Source: Chitinophaga deserti
Lineage (GTDB): Bacteria > Bacteroidota > Bacteroidia > Chitinophagales > Chitinophagaceae
DNA length: 64,000 bases
Assembly (NCBI RefSeq): GCF_003149455.1
Contig: NZ_QFFK01000001.1
Span: 124,001-188,000, forward strand
Direction: 5' to 3'
Shown: positions 34,001 through 43,670 of the stretch, piece after piece
How positions within the stretch are numbered: position 1 is the first letter of the stretch
How the letters are laid out: every line of letters starts with the position of its first letter
The notes under the pieces: generated by a model
What the model saw: only the letters and a program-made list of their open reading frames with translations
Told to the model about the DNA's origin: nothing
Databases searched by the model: none
Made by a program: the position numbers and the translations under genes

Positions 34001-35326
34001 ATGAACCGAACGAACATCCTGAGCAGGCTGACGGTTACCTTATCCTGCATGCTCCTGCTTTCCGCCTGCGGAATATTCCGTCAGGCACCACAGAAAACGG
34101 ACGGGCCTCCTCCCGAGCTGAGCAAGCCGGTAAAGGAAGAGCCTAAAAAGCCCGTTGACGAGAAGCCCGCAGCCCGGGCACCCTTCAACGTTCCTGCCTT
34201 TGCCCGCGAAGTGAAAAAAGACGCATATAACGTGGTGCTTTTCGCACCGCTGTATCTTGATTCCGTATTCGCCAACAGCCTGGAAATTCCCGGCCGCACT
34301 ATGCCGCGCTATGTATTGCCCGGCCTCGAATTTTATGAAGGCGCCCAGCTGGCCCTCGACTCCCTCTCCCACCTCGGCATTAAGCTGAACGTACAGGTGT
34401 TCGACAGCAAATCCCGGCAAAACGATCCGGCAACGCTTATCCGCAACCGCCGCCTCGATAATGCCGACCTTATCATTGGATCGGTAAGCTCCCCTGAGAT
34501 CAAAGCCCTCAGCGATTTCGCCAAACAAAAAGAGATCAATTTCGTATCGGCCACCTTCCCCAACGACGGCGGTATTAACAACAATCCTTTCTTCCTCATC
34601 ACCAACAGCACCCTCCGCTCCCATGTGGAAGCCATGCATGATTATGTACAGAAAGGTTTTGCCAACAAGAATATCCTCATCCTCCGCCGGAACACGCCTT
34701 TCGAAAACGGCATTTATGGCAATATCAAGGCTGCATACGAAAGGATGAACTACGATAAGAAATCCCGCATCCGCGAAGTGATCTGGAACGAAGGCACTAC
34801 GGAAGCACAACTCTCCCAGTACCTGCTGGCCGACAGGCCCAACGTACTGATCGTAACCGCACTCGACGAAGCAGGCGCCAAAAGCATCCTCCGCAAACTG
34901 GCTCCCCAGCGTGCTGCTTACCCTATGCACATCTTCGGCATGCCTACCTGGGATGTGATGAAGTTTAAAGAGCCCGATTTCGAAGGCATCACCCTGTATT
35001 ACTCTTCGCCTTATTACAACGATAAGTCTGATTACTACAGCAAATACGTAGCAGACGCGTTCCGTCATAAGTATAAATCCCGACCTTCCGACATGGCGTT
35101 CAAAGGCTTCGAGGTAACTTATTACTTCGTGAAAGCCCTTGCACAGGACGGGGTTTATTTCAACAAAGACCTCAACAAACCGGGTAACCGTGTATTCACC
35201 ACCTTCAATTACCAGCCGGTTTATCTGCAGGAAAATGGGGAAACACCGGATTACTTCGAGAATAAAAACATCTACATCATTCAGAAAGGAGACAGTGCAG
35301 ACTTTAAAATGAATACGATTAACTGA
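34001..35326 (+). CDS. Periplasmic-binding-protein-like lipoprotein
   Basis: The 441-residue protein has a lipoprotein signal (lipid Cys at about 22 in LLLSACGIF), a Pro/Lys-rich tether (about 30-60) and a type I periplasmic-binding fold (about 75-420) like leucine/amide ABC binding proteins (Peripla_BP_6). IIGSVSSPEIKALSDFAKQ and NILILRRNTPFENGIYGN are characteristic. No transporter genes adjoin it. In Bacteroidetes such proteins often follow guaA, sometimes with LysM domains, which this one lacks. A role at the cell envelope is likely; ligand unknown. Confidence 0.8.
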   Translation: MNRTNILSRLTVTLSCMLLLSACGIFRQAPQKTDGPPPELSKPVKEEPKKPVDEKPAARAPFNVPAFAREVKKDAYNVVLFAPLYLDSVFANSLEIPGRTMPRYVLPGLEFYEGAQLALDSLSHLGIKLNVQVFDSKSRQNDPATLIRNRRLDNADLIIGSVSSPEIKALSDFAKQKEINFVSATFPNDGGINNNPFFLITNSTLRSHVEAMHDYVQKGFANKNILILRRNTPFENGIYGNIKAAYERMNYDKKSRIREVIWNEGTTEAQLSQYLLADRPNVLIVTALDEAGAKSILRKLAPQRAAYPMHIFGMPTWDVMKFKEPDFEGITLYYSSPYYNDKSDYYSKYVADAFRHKYKSRPSDMAFKGFEVTYYFVKALAQDGVYFNKDLNKPGNRVFTTFNYQPVYLQENGETPDYFENKNIYIIQKGDSADFKMNTIN

Positions 35327-35345
35327 TTGATGAACAAATAATTAA

Positions 35346-35377
35346 GAAAAAAGACCGGTATCCCCGGTCTTTTTTTA
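35346..35377 (+). terminator. Terminator after the binding-protein-like gene
   Basis: AAAAAGACCGG pairs with CCGGTCTTTTT around a short loop and continues into T7, 20 bases after the stop. Confidence 0.85.
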
Positions 35378-35430
35378 TGCCCCTGCCTCCCAACCCGGCG
35401 GACCGGTTTTTGTTGTAGCTTCAGATATCC

Positions 35431-36441
35431 ATGCAGCCCGTTCTCACATTCACCGAAACAGGGATTTATTGTCCCGCAGGAGGTTTCTACATCGACCCCT
35501 GGAAGCCGGCCGACCGTGCCGTGATTACCCACGCCCATGCAGACCATGCCCGTATCGGCAGCCGGCATTACCTCTGTACAAAGGATTCCGTGCCTCTCCT
35601 GCAATTGCGGCTGGGGAAGGATATTTCCGTGCAGGGAACGGGGTGGGGAGAAACGGTGAAGATAGGCGGTGCGGAAGTATCGTTCCATCCCGCGGGCCAT
35701 ATGATAGGATCGGCACAGGTGAAAGTAACTGTAGGCGGACAAACATGGGTGGCCAGCGGCGATTATAAAACAGAGAACGACGGCATCTCCGGAGCCTTTG
35801 AACCTGTGCGCTGCCATACCTTTATTACGGAAAGTACCTTCGGCCTGCCCATTTACCGCTGGCGGCCCCAAACCGCCATCTTCGGTGACATCGAAGCATG
35901 GATGCGGGAAAATGAGGCTTCCGGGAAACAGAGTATACTGGTGGCTTACAGTTTGGGTAAAGCCCAGCGCCTCCTGTATAACCTGGCGCATACCGGCAAG
36001 CGCTTCTTCGTTCACGGGGCAATTTATAACGCCCACCAGGTATTGCTTTCGGCAGGATGGCCCCTCCCTCCCGTGGAGCTGATCACCCCTGAAACACCTA
36101 AAAGTGACCTGAAAGGCCAGCTAATAATTGCGCCTCCTTCGGCGGCGGACTCCGCATGGATGAAGCGCTTCTCCCCATATTCCCTCGGAGTATGCAGCGG
36201 ATGGATGCAGGTGCGGGGCAATGCCCGGAGAATGAATGCCGATGCGGGATTCGCGATTTCTGACCATGCAGACTGGACGGGGCTGCTACAATCCATCCGC
36301 GCCACACATGCCGAAAAAGTATTCGTGACACACGGCTTCAGCAGCACGCTGGCGCGTTACCTCGAGGAAAACAACATACCCGCAGAAGCCGTGCGTACTG
36401 CTTTCGGCGGAGAAGAAGAAACGACCGAAACCACTGTATGA
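35431..36441 (+). CDS. Ligase-associated DNA exonuclease, metallo-beta-lactamase fold
   Basis: The 336-residue protein has the MBL metal motif HAHADHA at 34-40 and further ligands in FHPAGHMIGSAQ and SGDYKTE; the C-terminal SDHADWTGLLQSI and VFVTHGFSSTLARYL complete the beta-CASP-like layout. It belongs to the SNM1/Artemis-like group found beside ATP-dependent ligases. It is 3 bp before the ligase start, so they are translated from one message. It probably trims DNA ends during repair. Confidence 0.9.
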   Translation: MQPVLTFTETGIYCPAGGFYIDPWKPADRAVITHAHADHARIGSRHYLCTKDSVPLLQLRLGKDISVQGTGWGETVKIGGAEVSFHPAGHMIGSAQVKVTVGGQTWVASGDYKTENDGISGAFEPVRCHTFITESTFGLPIYRWRPQTAIFGDIEAWMRENEASGKQSILVAYSLGKAQRLLYNLAHTGKRFFVHGAIYNAHQVLLSAGWPLPPVELITPETPKSDLKGQLIIAPPSAADSAWMKRFSPYSLGVCSGWMQVRGNARRMNADAGFAISDHADWTGLLQSIRATHAEKVFVTHGFSSTLARYLEENNIPAEAVRTAFGGEEETTETTV

Positions 36442-36444
36442 CCC

Positions 36445-38043
36445 ATGCATCAGTTCTCCCAACTCATTTCAGACCTTTCGCATAGCACCAAAACCAATGA
36501 AAAACTGGAGCTGCTCAGCCGGTATTTTTCTACTGCCGACGAGCGCGACAAAGCCTGGATGCTGGCCCTTTTCAGTGGCAGAAGGCCCAAACGGGCAGTT
36601 AACTCCGCTCAGCTGCGCCGCTGGTGCCAGGAGGCTGCCGGGCTGCCTGAATGGCTCTTCAATGAATGTTATCATACCGTAGGCGACCTCGCCGAAACCA
36701 TTGCCCTGCTGCTGCCACCGCCTGAACGCGGGGAAGCGCCCAGGCCGCTGCATTACTGGATAGAATCACTCATGCTGCTGGAAAAAGCGCCGGAAGCGGA
36801 AAAGCAGGCTTTTATCCGCAACGCCTGGGAGCAGCTGCAGCCGGGGGAGAGGTTTGTTTTCAACAAGCTTATTACCGGCGGCTTCCGGATAGGGGTATCG
36901 CAGGGGGCGATGGTGAATGCCATCGCGAAAGCTTATGGCATGGAAGGGGCTGTGGTAAGCCATATGATCAGCGGCAACTGGGACCCGCAGCAAACCACGC
37001 TTCCGCAGCTGCTGCATAATCATCACAACAATCCGGACGATTCGAGGCCCTACCCTTTCTTTCTGGCGCATGCGCTGGATGGCGGGCCTGCCACACTGGG
37101 AGAACCAGCCGAGTGGCAGGCAGAGTGGAAATGGGATGGCATCCGCGGCCAGCTTATCCGCAGGAACGGACAGGTATTTTTATGGTCGCGCGGGGAAGAG
37201 CTGATTACGGATAAATTCCCCGAAATAGCCGGATTGCTCGATTATTTACCGGATGGAACGGTGATAGACGGAGAGATACTCGCATGGGATGAAGTACTGG
37301 CACGCCCGCTCCCTTTTCAGAATCTTCAAACCCGCATCGGCCGGAAGAACCTTACTAAAAAACAACTACAGGAATCGCCCGTAGTACTGCTGGCATATGA
37401 TCTGATGGAATGGAACGGGCAGGATATACGCCTGCTGCCCCTGCGCGACCGCCGCCTGCAGCTGGAAGCGCTGGCAGATTCCGTCAACCAGCCGGCATTG
37501 AAGATATCGCCATTGATCACCTATACCGACTGGGACGAACTGGCCACCATTAGAGCGCAAAGCCGGGACAATAACAGTGAAGGCCTCATGCTGAAAAATG
37601 CAGGCTCTACCTACCAGGTGGGCCGCAGGCGGGGCGATTGGTGGAAATGGAAAGTAGACCCTTTTACGGTGGATGCCGTGATGGTTTATGCCCAGAAAGG
37701 GCACGGCCGCCGGTCGAATCTTTATACCGATTATACCTTTGCCGTGCGCAATGGCGATCAGCTGGTGCCTTTTGCAAAGGCATATTCAGGGCTTACGGAT
37801 GTGGAGATCGGGCAGGTAGATGCCTGGGTGAAGAAGCATGCCGTGGAAAAATTCGGGCCGGTGCGCACGGTAAAGCCTGAACTGGTGTTCGAAATTGCTT
37901 TTGAAGGAATAGCCGCCAGCAACCGGCATAAATCCGGTATAGCCCTCCGCTTCCCGCGTATCCACCGCTGGCGGCATGATAAACCCGTGTCAGAAATCAA
38001 TACGCTCGACGATCTGAAGCAACTGCTGGAACAACAATCGTAG
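36445..38043 (+). CDS. ATP-dependent DNA ligase
   Basis: The 532-residue ligase has an N-terminal DNA-binding domain (about 1-200), the adenylation domain with AMP-accepting Lys229 in EWKWDGIRG, motif III DGTVIDGEILAWD, motif V DWWKWKVDP and a C-terminal OB domain ending RFPRIHRWRHDKP. It seals nicks in repair; the replicative enzyme would be a NAD ligase elsewhere. It forms a unit with the exonuclease gene. In the usual arrangement the helicase follows directly, but here two transport genes lie between. Confidence 0.95.
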   Translation: MHQFSQLISDLSHSTKTNEKLELLSRYFSTADERDKAWMLALFSGRRPKRAVNSAQLRRWCQEAAGLPEWLFNECYHTVGDLAETIALLLPPPERGEAPRPLHYWIESLMLLEKAPEAEKQAFIRNAWEQLQPGERFVFNKLITGGFRIGVSQGAMVNAIAKAYGMEGAVVSHMISGNWDPQQTTLPQLLHNHHNNPDDSRPYPFFLAHALDGGPATLGEPAEWQAEWKWDGIRGQLIRRNGQVFLWSRGEELITDKFPEIAGLLDYLPDGTVIDGEILAWDEVLARPLPFQNLQTRIGRKNLTKKQLQESPVVLLAYDLMEWNGQDIRLLPLRDRRLQLEALADSVNQPALKISPLITYTDWDELATIRAQSRDNNSEGLMLKNAGSTYQVGRRRGDWWKWKVDPFTVDAVMVYAQKGHGRRSNLYTDYTFAVRNGDQLVPFAKAYSGLTDVEIGQVDAWVKKHAVEKFGPVRTVKPELVFEIAFEGIAASNRHKSGIALRFPRIHRWRHDKPVSEINTLDDLKQLLEQQS

Positions 38044-38295
38044 CCCCATCGCATTACCCTTTTAGTCTACAGAATATGTGTTGAAGTCATGTACTACCTT
38101 TGGTTTGCGGGGGAGAAGTCCCTGCCGCCAAAACATCCTTAAACCGTACAGAACGGAAGGGAAAAGGACCAATCATTCGACGACCAACATTAAAAAAACG
38201 CAATTGTACCTACCATTGCCGAAGTCATTGGCTTTTCTTTCGTAATGCCCGAGGATGCAACATTCTATTCACACGTGAAAATTTGATAACGCCAG
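38044..38295 (+). other. Intergenic region before the TauE/SafE gene
   Basis: No gene is supported. A -7-like TACCTTTG lies at 38095-38102, 194 bases before the TauE ATG, with no clear -33 element. No terminator is evident for the ligase transcript, so read-through into the transporter gene is possible. Confidence 0.4.
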
Positions 38296-39111
38296 ATGGA
38301 CTTGCAGGCCGCATTGTTGTTAGTATTAATAGGATTTGGAATCGGAACCTTCGGTACCCTGATAGGGGCCGGTGGAGGCTTTATATTAATGCCCCTCCTG
38401 TTACTCATGTATCCCAACATGGAACCGGATGTGCTCACCAGTATTTCACTCGCCGTAGTTTGTCTTAACGCTACTTCAGGATCTGTAGCCTATGCCCGTA
38501 AAAAACGGATCGACTACCGGTCGGCCGCCATCTTTGCAGTAGCCACCCTGCCGGGAGCTATCCTCGGCGCTATGGCCACCAGCGTTATCTCAAGGCATAC
38601 CTTTAACCTCATTCTCGGAGGATTATTAATCGTCATCGCAATTTTTCTCATACTGAAACCTAACCGCGGAGCCTATGCCGCGGGTACCCTCAAGGGTAAA
38701 TGTGTAGATCGTGATCTTACCGAACGCAGCGGGGAGCAGCATCAGTACCGTTTTAACATCTGGTACGGCATCGCCATCAGCTTTGCCGTAGGCTTTATCA
38801 GCAGTTTGCTGGGCATCGGCGGTGGCATCATCCATGTGCCTGCACTCATCAGCGTACTTAACTTCCCCATCCACATCGCCACAGCCACCAGTCACTTTAT
38901 TCTGGCCATTATGTCGCTGGCAGGCACGATAGTGCACATGATCCAGGGCAGCTTCTGGGAAGGCTGGCAAACAGCTCTCTCCATTGGTATTGGTGTGGTG
39001 GTAGGTGCCCAACTGGGCGCAGGACTTTCCAGCAAAGTAAAGCCCAAAGGCATCATGATTGCCCTGGCAGGCGCACTGCTTATTGTTGGTGTAAGACTTC
39101 TTTTTACCTGA
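38296..39111 (+). CDS. TauE/SafE-family sulfite exporter-like permease
   Basis: The 271-residue membrane protein has about eight hydrophobic segments in two homologous halves, each with the family's glycine-rich signature: GTLIGAGGGFILMPLLL at about 20-36 and SSLLGIGGGIIHVPALI in the second half. The family moves small organic anions, sulfite or sulfoacetate. The neighbours (DNA ligase, purine permease) give no clue to substrate. Confidence 0.88.
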   Translation: MDLQAALLLVLIGFGIGTFGTLIGAGGGFILMPLLLLMYPNMEPDVLTSISLAVVCLNATSGSVAYARKKRIDYRSAAIFAVATLPGAILGAMATSVISRHTFNLILGGLLIVIAIFLILKPNRGAYAAGTLKGKCVDRDLTERSGEQHQYRFNIWYGIAISFAVGFISSLLGIGGGIIHVPALISVLNFPIHIATATSHFILAIMSLAGTIVHMIQGSFWEGWQTALSIGIGVVVGAQLGAGLSSKVKPKGIMIALAGALLIVGVRLLFT

Positions 39112-40431
39112 TTACTGTAGTAGAAAACTCAGTACAAACAGTACGGAAAGCACGTACATCACCGGGCTGATCTCCCGGTATTTTCCTGTAAATACTTTCA
39201 GTAAAACATAAGACAGCATCCCGAACACGATTCCTTCGGCGATGCTGTACGTGTATGGCATCATCACAATCGCCAGAAAGGCGGGGATGGCTTCTGTCAC
39301 ATCTTCAAAATTGATCTTCACTACCGACCCCATCATCAGCATCCCCACAATAATCAGGGCAGGCGCCGTAGCTGCCGCGGGTATCATGGCAAAAAGCGGT
39401 GCAAAAAACAATGCCAGCAGGAACATGCCCGCAACGGTAACGGCAGTAAGCCCTGTGCGCCCGCCGGATGCAATACCGCTGGCGCTTTCCACATAAGCCG
39501 TTACCACACTCGTACCCAGCAATGCCCCTGCCGTTGTACCTACGGCATCTGCAAACAATGCCTGTTTGGCGCGGGGGATGCGGCCCTGACTATCGAGCAG
39601 TCCGGCTTTATTGCAGAGCCCTATCAATGTACCCACTGTATCGAACAAGTTGACCATCAGGAGGGTGAAGAGGATCACCACCATGTCCATGGTAAAAATC
39701 TTATCGAATTCAAGCTGAAAGGCAATCGGGGAAAGACTGGGCGGCAGGCTTACGATACCATGCTCCGGCCACATGGTAAGCCCCAGGGGAATGCCCGCCA
39801 GCGTGGCGAAGAGTATCCCAATCAGAAGTGCGGCATTTACTTTCCGGTACATTAAGACGGCGCTCACAACCAGCCCAAGCAGGGCAATGAGCGGTCCGGC
39901 GCTGGTAATGTGCCCTATTTTGAGGATCACCCCATCCAGTTTGTCCTCCCCTATATGGCGCATACCTGTTTCAATTATGCCCGCATTGGCCATGCCTATC
40001 AGTGCGATCAGCAGTCCGATTCCGACGGATATGGCGTGTTTGAGATTTTCGGGAATGGAATTGATGATGGCTTCACGGATATGAAAAAGGGAAAGGAAGA
40101 TGAATATGATCCCTTCCAGGAAAACGGCTGTTAGTGCGAACTGCCAGCTGTAACCCATACCCAGCACAATGGTGTAGGCGAAAAAAGCGTTCAGTCCCAT
40201 GCCCGGAGCGAGGCCCACGGGCAGTTTGGCGTACAGTCCCATCACGAGCGTACCGATGGCGGCGGCCAGGGCGGTGGCGGTGATGAGCGCGTTAAAATCC
40301 ATGCCTGTTTTGGAGAGGATCATGGGGTTTACCGCCAGGATGTAGGCCATGGTGGAAAAGGTAGTGAGGCCCGCCAGCAACTCCTGCCTGACGGTGGTAC
40401 CGTTCTCGTGTAAACGAAAGAAATCGCGCAT
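39112..40431 (-). CDS. Purine (guanine/hypoxanthine) permease, AzgA-like NCS2 family
   Basis: The 439-residue permease has about 12-14 membrane segments. AYILAVNPMIL, LPVGLAPGMGLNAFFAY and LFDTVGTLIG are hallmarks of the AzgA branch that takes up guanine, hypoxanthine or adenine. I chose the ATG at 40431 (MRDFFRLHENGTTVRQE) because a longer frame adds 44 non-family residues across the divergent helicase start. It ends 1 bp before the TauE stop, so the two genes converge without a terminator. Confidence 0.9.
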   Translation of the reverse strand: MRDFFRLHENGTTVRQELLAGLTTFSTMAYILAVNPMILSKTGMDFNALITATALAAAIGTLVMGLYAKLPVGLAPGMGLNAFFAYTIVLGMGYSWQFALTAVFLEGIIFIFLSLFHIREAIINSIPENLKHAISVGIGLLIALIGMANAGIIETGMRHIGEDKLDGVILKIGHITSAGPLIALLGLVVSAVLMYRKVNAALLIGILFATLAGIPLGLTMWPEHGIVSLPPSLSPIAFQLEFDKIFTMDMVVILFTLLMVNLFDTVGTLIGLCNKAGLLDSQGRIPRAKQALFADAVGTTAGALLGTSVVTAYVESASGIASGGRTGLTAVTVAGMFLLALFFAPLFAMIPAAATAPALIIVGMLMMGSVVKINFEDVTEAIPAFLAIVMMPYTYSIAEGIVFGMLSYVLLKVFTGKYREISPVMYVLSVLFVLSFLLQ

Positions 40432-40435
40432 ACGG

Positions 40436-40443
40436 CAAAGGTA
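40436..40443 (-). promoter_or_regulatory. -7 element of the purine permease, leaderless
   Basis: On the minus strand TACCTTTG ends 4 bases before the ATG, so the transcript should begin at or next to the start codon. The divergent helicase ATG is 36 bases away on the other side. Confidence 0.55.
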
Positions 40444-40478
40444 TGCCTTGCGGGAATTTTTCCTAATTTCAATGTCTG

Positions 40479-42923
40479 ATGAAAAACACACCCGGCTGGC
40501 AAGCGATCGAACAGTGGCTGGGAGCAAAAGGGCTTGCCCCCTTTGCCTTCCAGGAAGAAGCATGGGAACATTACCTGCAGGGCCGCTCCGGCCTCGTAAA
40601 TGCCCCTACGGGCTTCGGCAAAACGTTTTCCTTATTCCTGGGAACCGTGATCCGCTGGATCAACGAAAACCCCAAAGATTACCGGAAACGTACCGGCAAC
40701 GGTCTCCGCCTTATGTGGATCACCCCGCTGCGGGCACTCGCTAAAGACATAGGGCGCGCCATGGAGGAAGCCCTCCGTGAGCTGGATGTACCCTGGGCGG
40801 TAGGTATCCGCAGCGGGGATACGCCTGCCAGCGTGCGCGAAAAACAAAAGCGCAGCATGCCCGAAGTGCTCATCATCACCCCCGAATCCCTTCACATCCT
40901 CCTCGCCCAGCGGGAATATCCTAAACGCTTTGAGCACCTGGAAACTATCGTGGCCGACGAGTGGCATGAGCTGCTTGGCTCCAAGCGCGGGGTTATGACC
41001 GAGCTGGGCATCAGCCGTCTCCGTGGCTTACGTCCTCATCTCCGCATCTGGGGCATTTCCGCCACTATCGGCAACCTCGACGAAGCGCTTGATGTACTCC
41101 TCGGCAATCTGCCCGGTGAGCGGGTGATTGTTAGGGCCGATGTGCATAAGGCCATCGAAGTGGAAAGCATCCTGCCCGATGAGATCGAGAAATATCCCTG
41201 GGCCGGGCATATGGGGTTGCGCCTCCTGCATAAAGTGCTGCCCGTGATCATGGAAAGTAACACCACCCTCCTTTTCACCAATACCCGCGGACAGTCCGAA
41301 ATATGGTACCACCAGATCCTGAAGGAATGCCCCGAGCTGGCAGGCGCCATCGCCCTGCACCACGGATCTATCGACGCCGAGCTGCGCATTTGGGTGGAAG
41401 AAGCCCTGCATACCGGTACCCTCAAACTGGTGGTATGTACTTCCAGTCTTGACCTCGGCGTGGATTTCAGGCCGGTGGATACGGTGATTCAGGTGGGCAG
41501 TCCAAAGGGTGTGGCCCGTTTCCTGCAACGGGCAGGGCGTAGCGGTCACAGGCCCGATGCTGTGAGCCGTATCTGGTTCCTCCCCACCCACTCCCTCGAA
41601 CTGGTAGAAGCCGCCGCGTTGAAAGACGCCATGGTGGAGAACCTTATCGAAAGCAGGATGCCCGTTATCCTAGCGTATGACGTGCTGCTCCAATACCTGA
41701 TGACGCTCAGTGTGTCTGAAGGGTTTGAGGCGGAACAAATACGGAAAGAAGTACAGTCTACTTTCTGCTTCCGGGATCTGACCAATGATGAATGGAACTG
41801 GTGCCTTTCCTTCCTCGTATCGGGCGGCGAAGCACTGCAGGTATACGATGAATATCATAAAGTCCACCTCGTGGGCGACCGTTACTACTGCACCAGCAAG
41901 CAGCAGGCCATGCGCCACCGCCTGCACATAGGCACCATAGTGAGCGATGCCATGCTGAAAGTGCGGTACATGACGGGGGGATACATCGGTGTTATTGAAG
42001 AATATTTCATATCCCGCCTTACTCCGGGCGACAGCTTCCGCCTCAGCGGTCATAACCTCGAATTTGTTATGATCAAAGACATGACGGTGCTGGTGCGCAA
42101 ATCCAAATCAAAGAAAAGCATTGTACCCAGCTGGAACGGTGGCCGTATGCCCCTTTCCGCCAACCTCGGGATGATGCTGCGCCGGAAGTTCCATGAGGCT
42201 ATGGCAGGCAAGGCCCATGAGCCGGAAATCGTTATTTTGCAGCCGCTTTTTGAGTTGCAGCAGATGCTGTCTCACATCCCACGGGAAAATGAGCTGCTGA
42301 TGGAGCAAATCAAAACGGAAGACGGGTATCATCTTTTTGTATATCCTTTCGAGGGGCGCCTGGTGCATGAAGTGATGGCCATGCTGCTGGCCTGGCGTAT
42401 CAGTCAGCTGCATCCCATCACGTTCTCCATTGCCATGAACGATTACGGATTCGAGCTGCTGAGCGACCAGCCCATCCCGGTAGACGATACTAATGCGGAT
42501 GAGCTTTTCTCTGTAGAAAATCTTACCACCGATCTGCAAAGCAGTGTAAACGCCACGGAAATGGCGCGCCGTAAGTTCCGGGACATCTCAGTCATTGCAG
42601 GGCTTGTATTCCAGGGGTATCCGGGTAAATCGAAAGCTAACAGACATCTGCAATCGTCTGCTTCGTTATTGTTTAAAGTGTTTGAGGATTATGACGCGCA
42701 GAATATCCTGGTGCGGCAGGCGTACAACGAAGCATTTTTTTACCAGATGGAAGAAGCCCGTTTACGGGAAACTTTGGAGCGCATCCGCAACAGTAAGATC
42801 GTGATTACTTTCCCACAGCGGCTAACGCCGTTCTGCTTCCCTATTAAGGTGGATAGCCTGCGTGAGGAACTGACCAGTGAGAAGCTGGAAGACAGGATTA
42901 AGAAGATGACCCTGTGGCAGTGA
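40479..42923 (+). CDS. Ligase-associated DEXH-box helicase (Lhr-like)
   Basis: The 814-residue superfamily 2 helicase has motif I NAPTGFGKTFS (Lys48), motif II DEWH in IVADEWHELLG, motif III ISATIGN, and motifs V/VI in CTSSLDLGVDFRPVD and VARFLQRAGRSGHRP. The C-terminal Lhr-core region (about 430-814) follows. It is shorter than full Lhr (about 1500), matching the Lhr-core form found with repair ligases and MBL exonucleases. It unwinds DNA or DNA:RNA during repair. PdeM lies 92 bp downstream. Confidence 0.93.
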   Translation: MKNTPGWQAIEQWLGAKGLAPFAFQEEAWEHYLQGRSGLVNAPTGFGKTFSLFLGTVIRWINENPKDYRKRTGNGLRLMWITPLRALAKDIGRAMEEALRELDVPWAVGIRSGDTPASVREKQKRSMPEVLIITPESLHILLAQREYPKRFEHLETIVADEWHELLGSKRGVMTELGISRLRGLRPHLRIWGISATIGNLDEALDVLLGNLPGERVIVRADVHKAIEVESILPDEIEKYPWAGHMGLRLLHKVLPVIMESNTTLLFTNTRGQSEIWYHQILKECPELAGAIALHHGSIDAELRIWVEEALHTGTLKLVVCTSSLDLGVDFRPVDTVIQVGSPKGVARFLQRAGRSGHRPDAVSRIWFLPTHSLELVEAAALKDAMVENLIESRMPVILAYDVLLQYLMTLSVSEGFEAEQIRKEVQSTFCFRDLTNDEWNWCLSFLVSGGEALQVYDEYHKVHLVGDRYYCTSKQQAMRHRLHIGTIVSDAMLKVRYMTGGYIGVIEEYFISRLTPGDSFRLSGHNLEFVMIKDMTVLVRKSKSKKSIVPSWNGGRMPLSANLGMMLRRKFHEAMAGKAHEPEIVILQPLFELQQMLSHIPRENELLMEQIKTEDGYHLFVYPFEGRLVHEVMAMLLAWRISQLHPITFSIAMNDYGFELLSDQPIPVDDTNADELFSVENLTTDLQSSVNATEMARRKFRDISVIAGLVFQGYPGKSKANRHLQSSASLLFKVFEDYDAQNILVRQAYNEAFFYQMEEARLRETLERIRNSKIVITFPQRLTPFCFPIKVDSLREELTSEKLEDRIKKMTLWQ

Positions 42924-43015
42924 TGCCCTGCTGCGTTTAAGGCAGCTGAGGGTCGCCCTACTTTTATAACTATAACAAAAACATCCCGGCATATCCGGTT
43001 AAAATAAAGATAGCA

Positions 43016-43666
43016 TTGGAAGATATCAGGTATGAAATGAAGGGCGGACACTGGCGGTTATCTGCCGGCAAAGCAGTGTATTGGGAAGAAGAGCGGGCGC
43101 TCATTGTGGCAGACCTTCATGTGGGAAAGGCGGCTCATTTCCGCAAAGCGGGTATTGCGGTACCGGGGAACATTGTGCAGGAAGACCTGTACCGGTTGCA
43201 GCAACTGATCACCAAATACAATCCGCAGCGGCTAATTGTGGTGGGTGATATGTTCCATAGTTCTGCTAATAACGAAGTGCAGTATTTCCGGATCTGGCGC
43301 AACCAGTTTCCACATATCCGGTTCGAGCTGGTAACGGGTAACCACGATATCATGGACCCGTCTGTATATGCATCTCTCGATGTTCAGCTGATGGATACGC
43401 TGACGCTGGGAGGCATTTACTTTGTGCATGACCCAAAAGACAAACCTGCAGATAACGGGGAACTTTATGCCATGTCGGGCCACATTCATCCGGGAGTTTG
43501 GATGGTGGGTAATGGCCGGCAACGTTTGCGGCTGCCGTGTTTTTATTTTGGTGCGGAGGGTGCTATCCTGCCTGCGTTCAGTGCATTTACCGGGACGTAT
43601 TGTGTGGAGCCCGGGGAAGATTCGGAGGTTTTTGTAATTGGAGGGACGGGGGTGTTTAAGGTGTAG
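43016..43666 (+). CDS. pdeM: Ligase-associated DNA damage response phosphoesterase PdeM
   Basis: The calcineurin-like metallophosphoesterase (216 residues) has the metal-binding series ADLHVGK, VVGDMFHSS, VTGNHD and SGHIHPG. It is the fourth member of the ligase/exonuclease/helicase set and would act on damaged DNA ends. I use TTG at 43016 because it keeps the first beta-strand expected before WRLSAGKAVYW; the ATG at 43037 is a shorter alternative. It ends 4 bp from the convergent VOC gene. Confidence 0.85.
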   Translation: MEDIRYEMKGGHWRLSAGKAVYWEEERALIVADLHVGKAAHFRKAGIAVPGNIVQEDLYRLQQLITKYNPQRLIVVGDMFHSSANNEVQYFRIWRNQFPHIRFELVTGNHDIMDPSVYASLDVQLMDTLTLGGIYFVHDPKDKPADNGELYAMSGHIHPGVWMVGNGRQRLRLPCFYFGAEGAILPAFSAFTGTYCVEPGEDSEVFVIGGTGVFKV

Positions 43667-43670
43667 GTGA

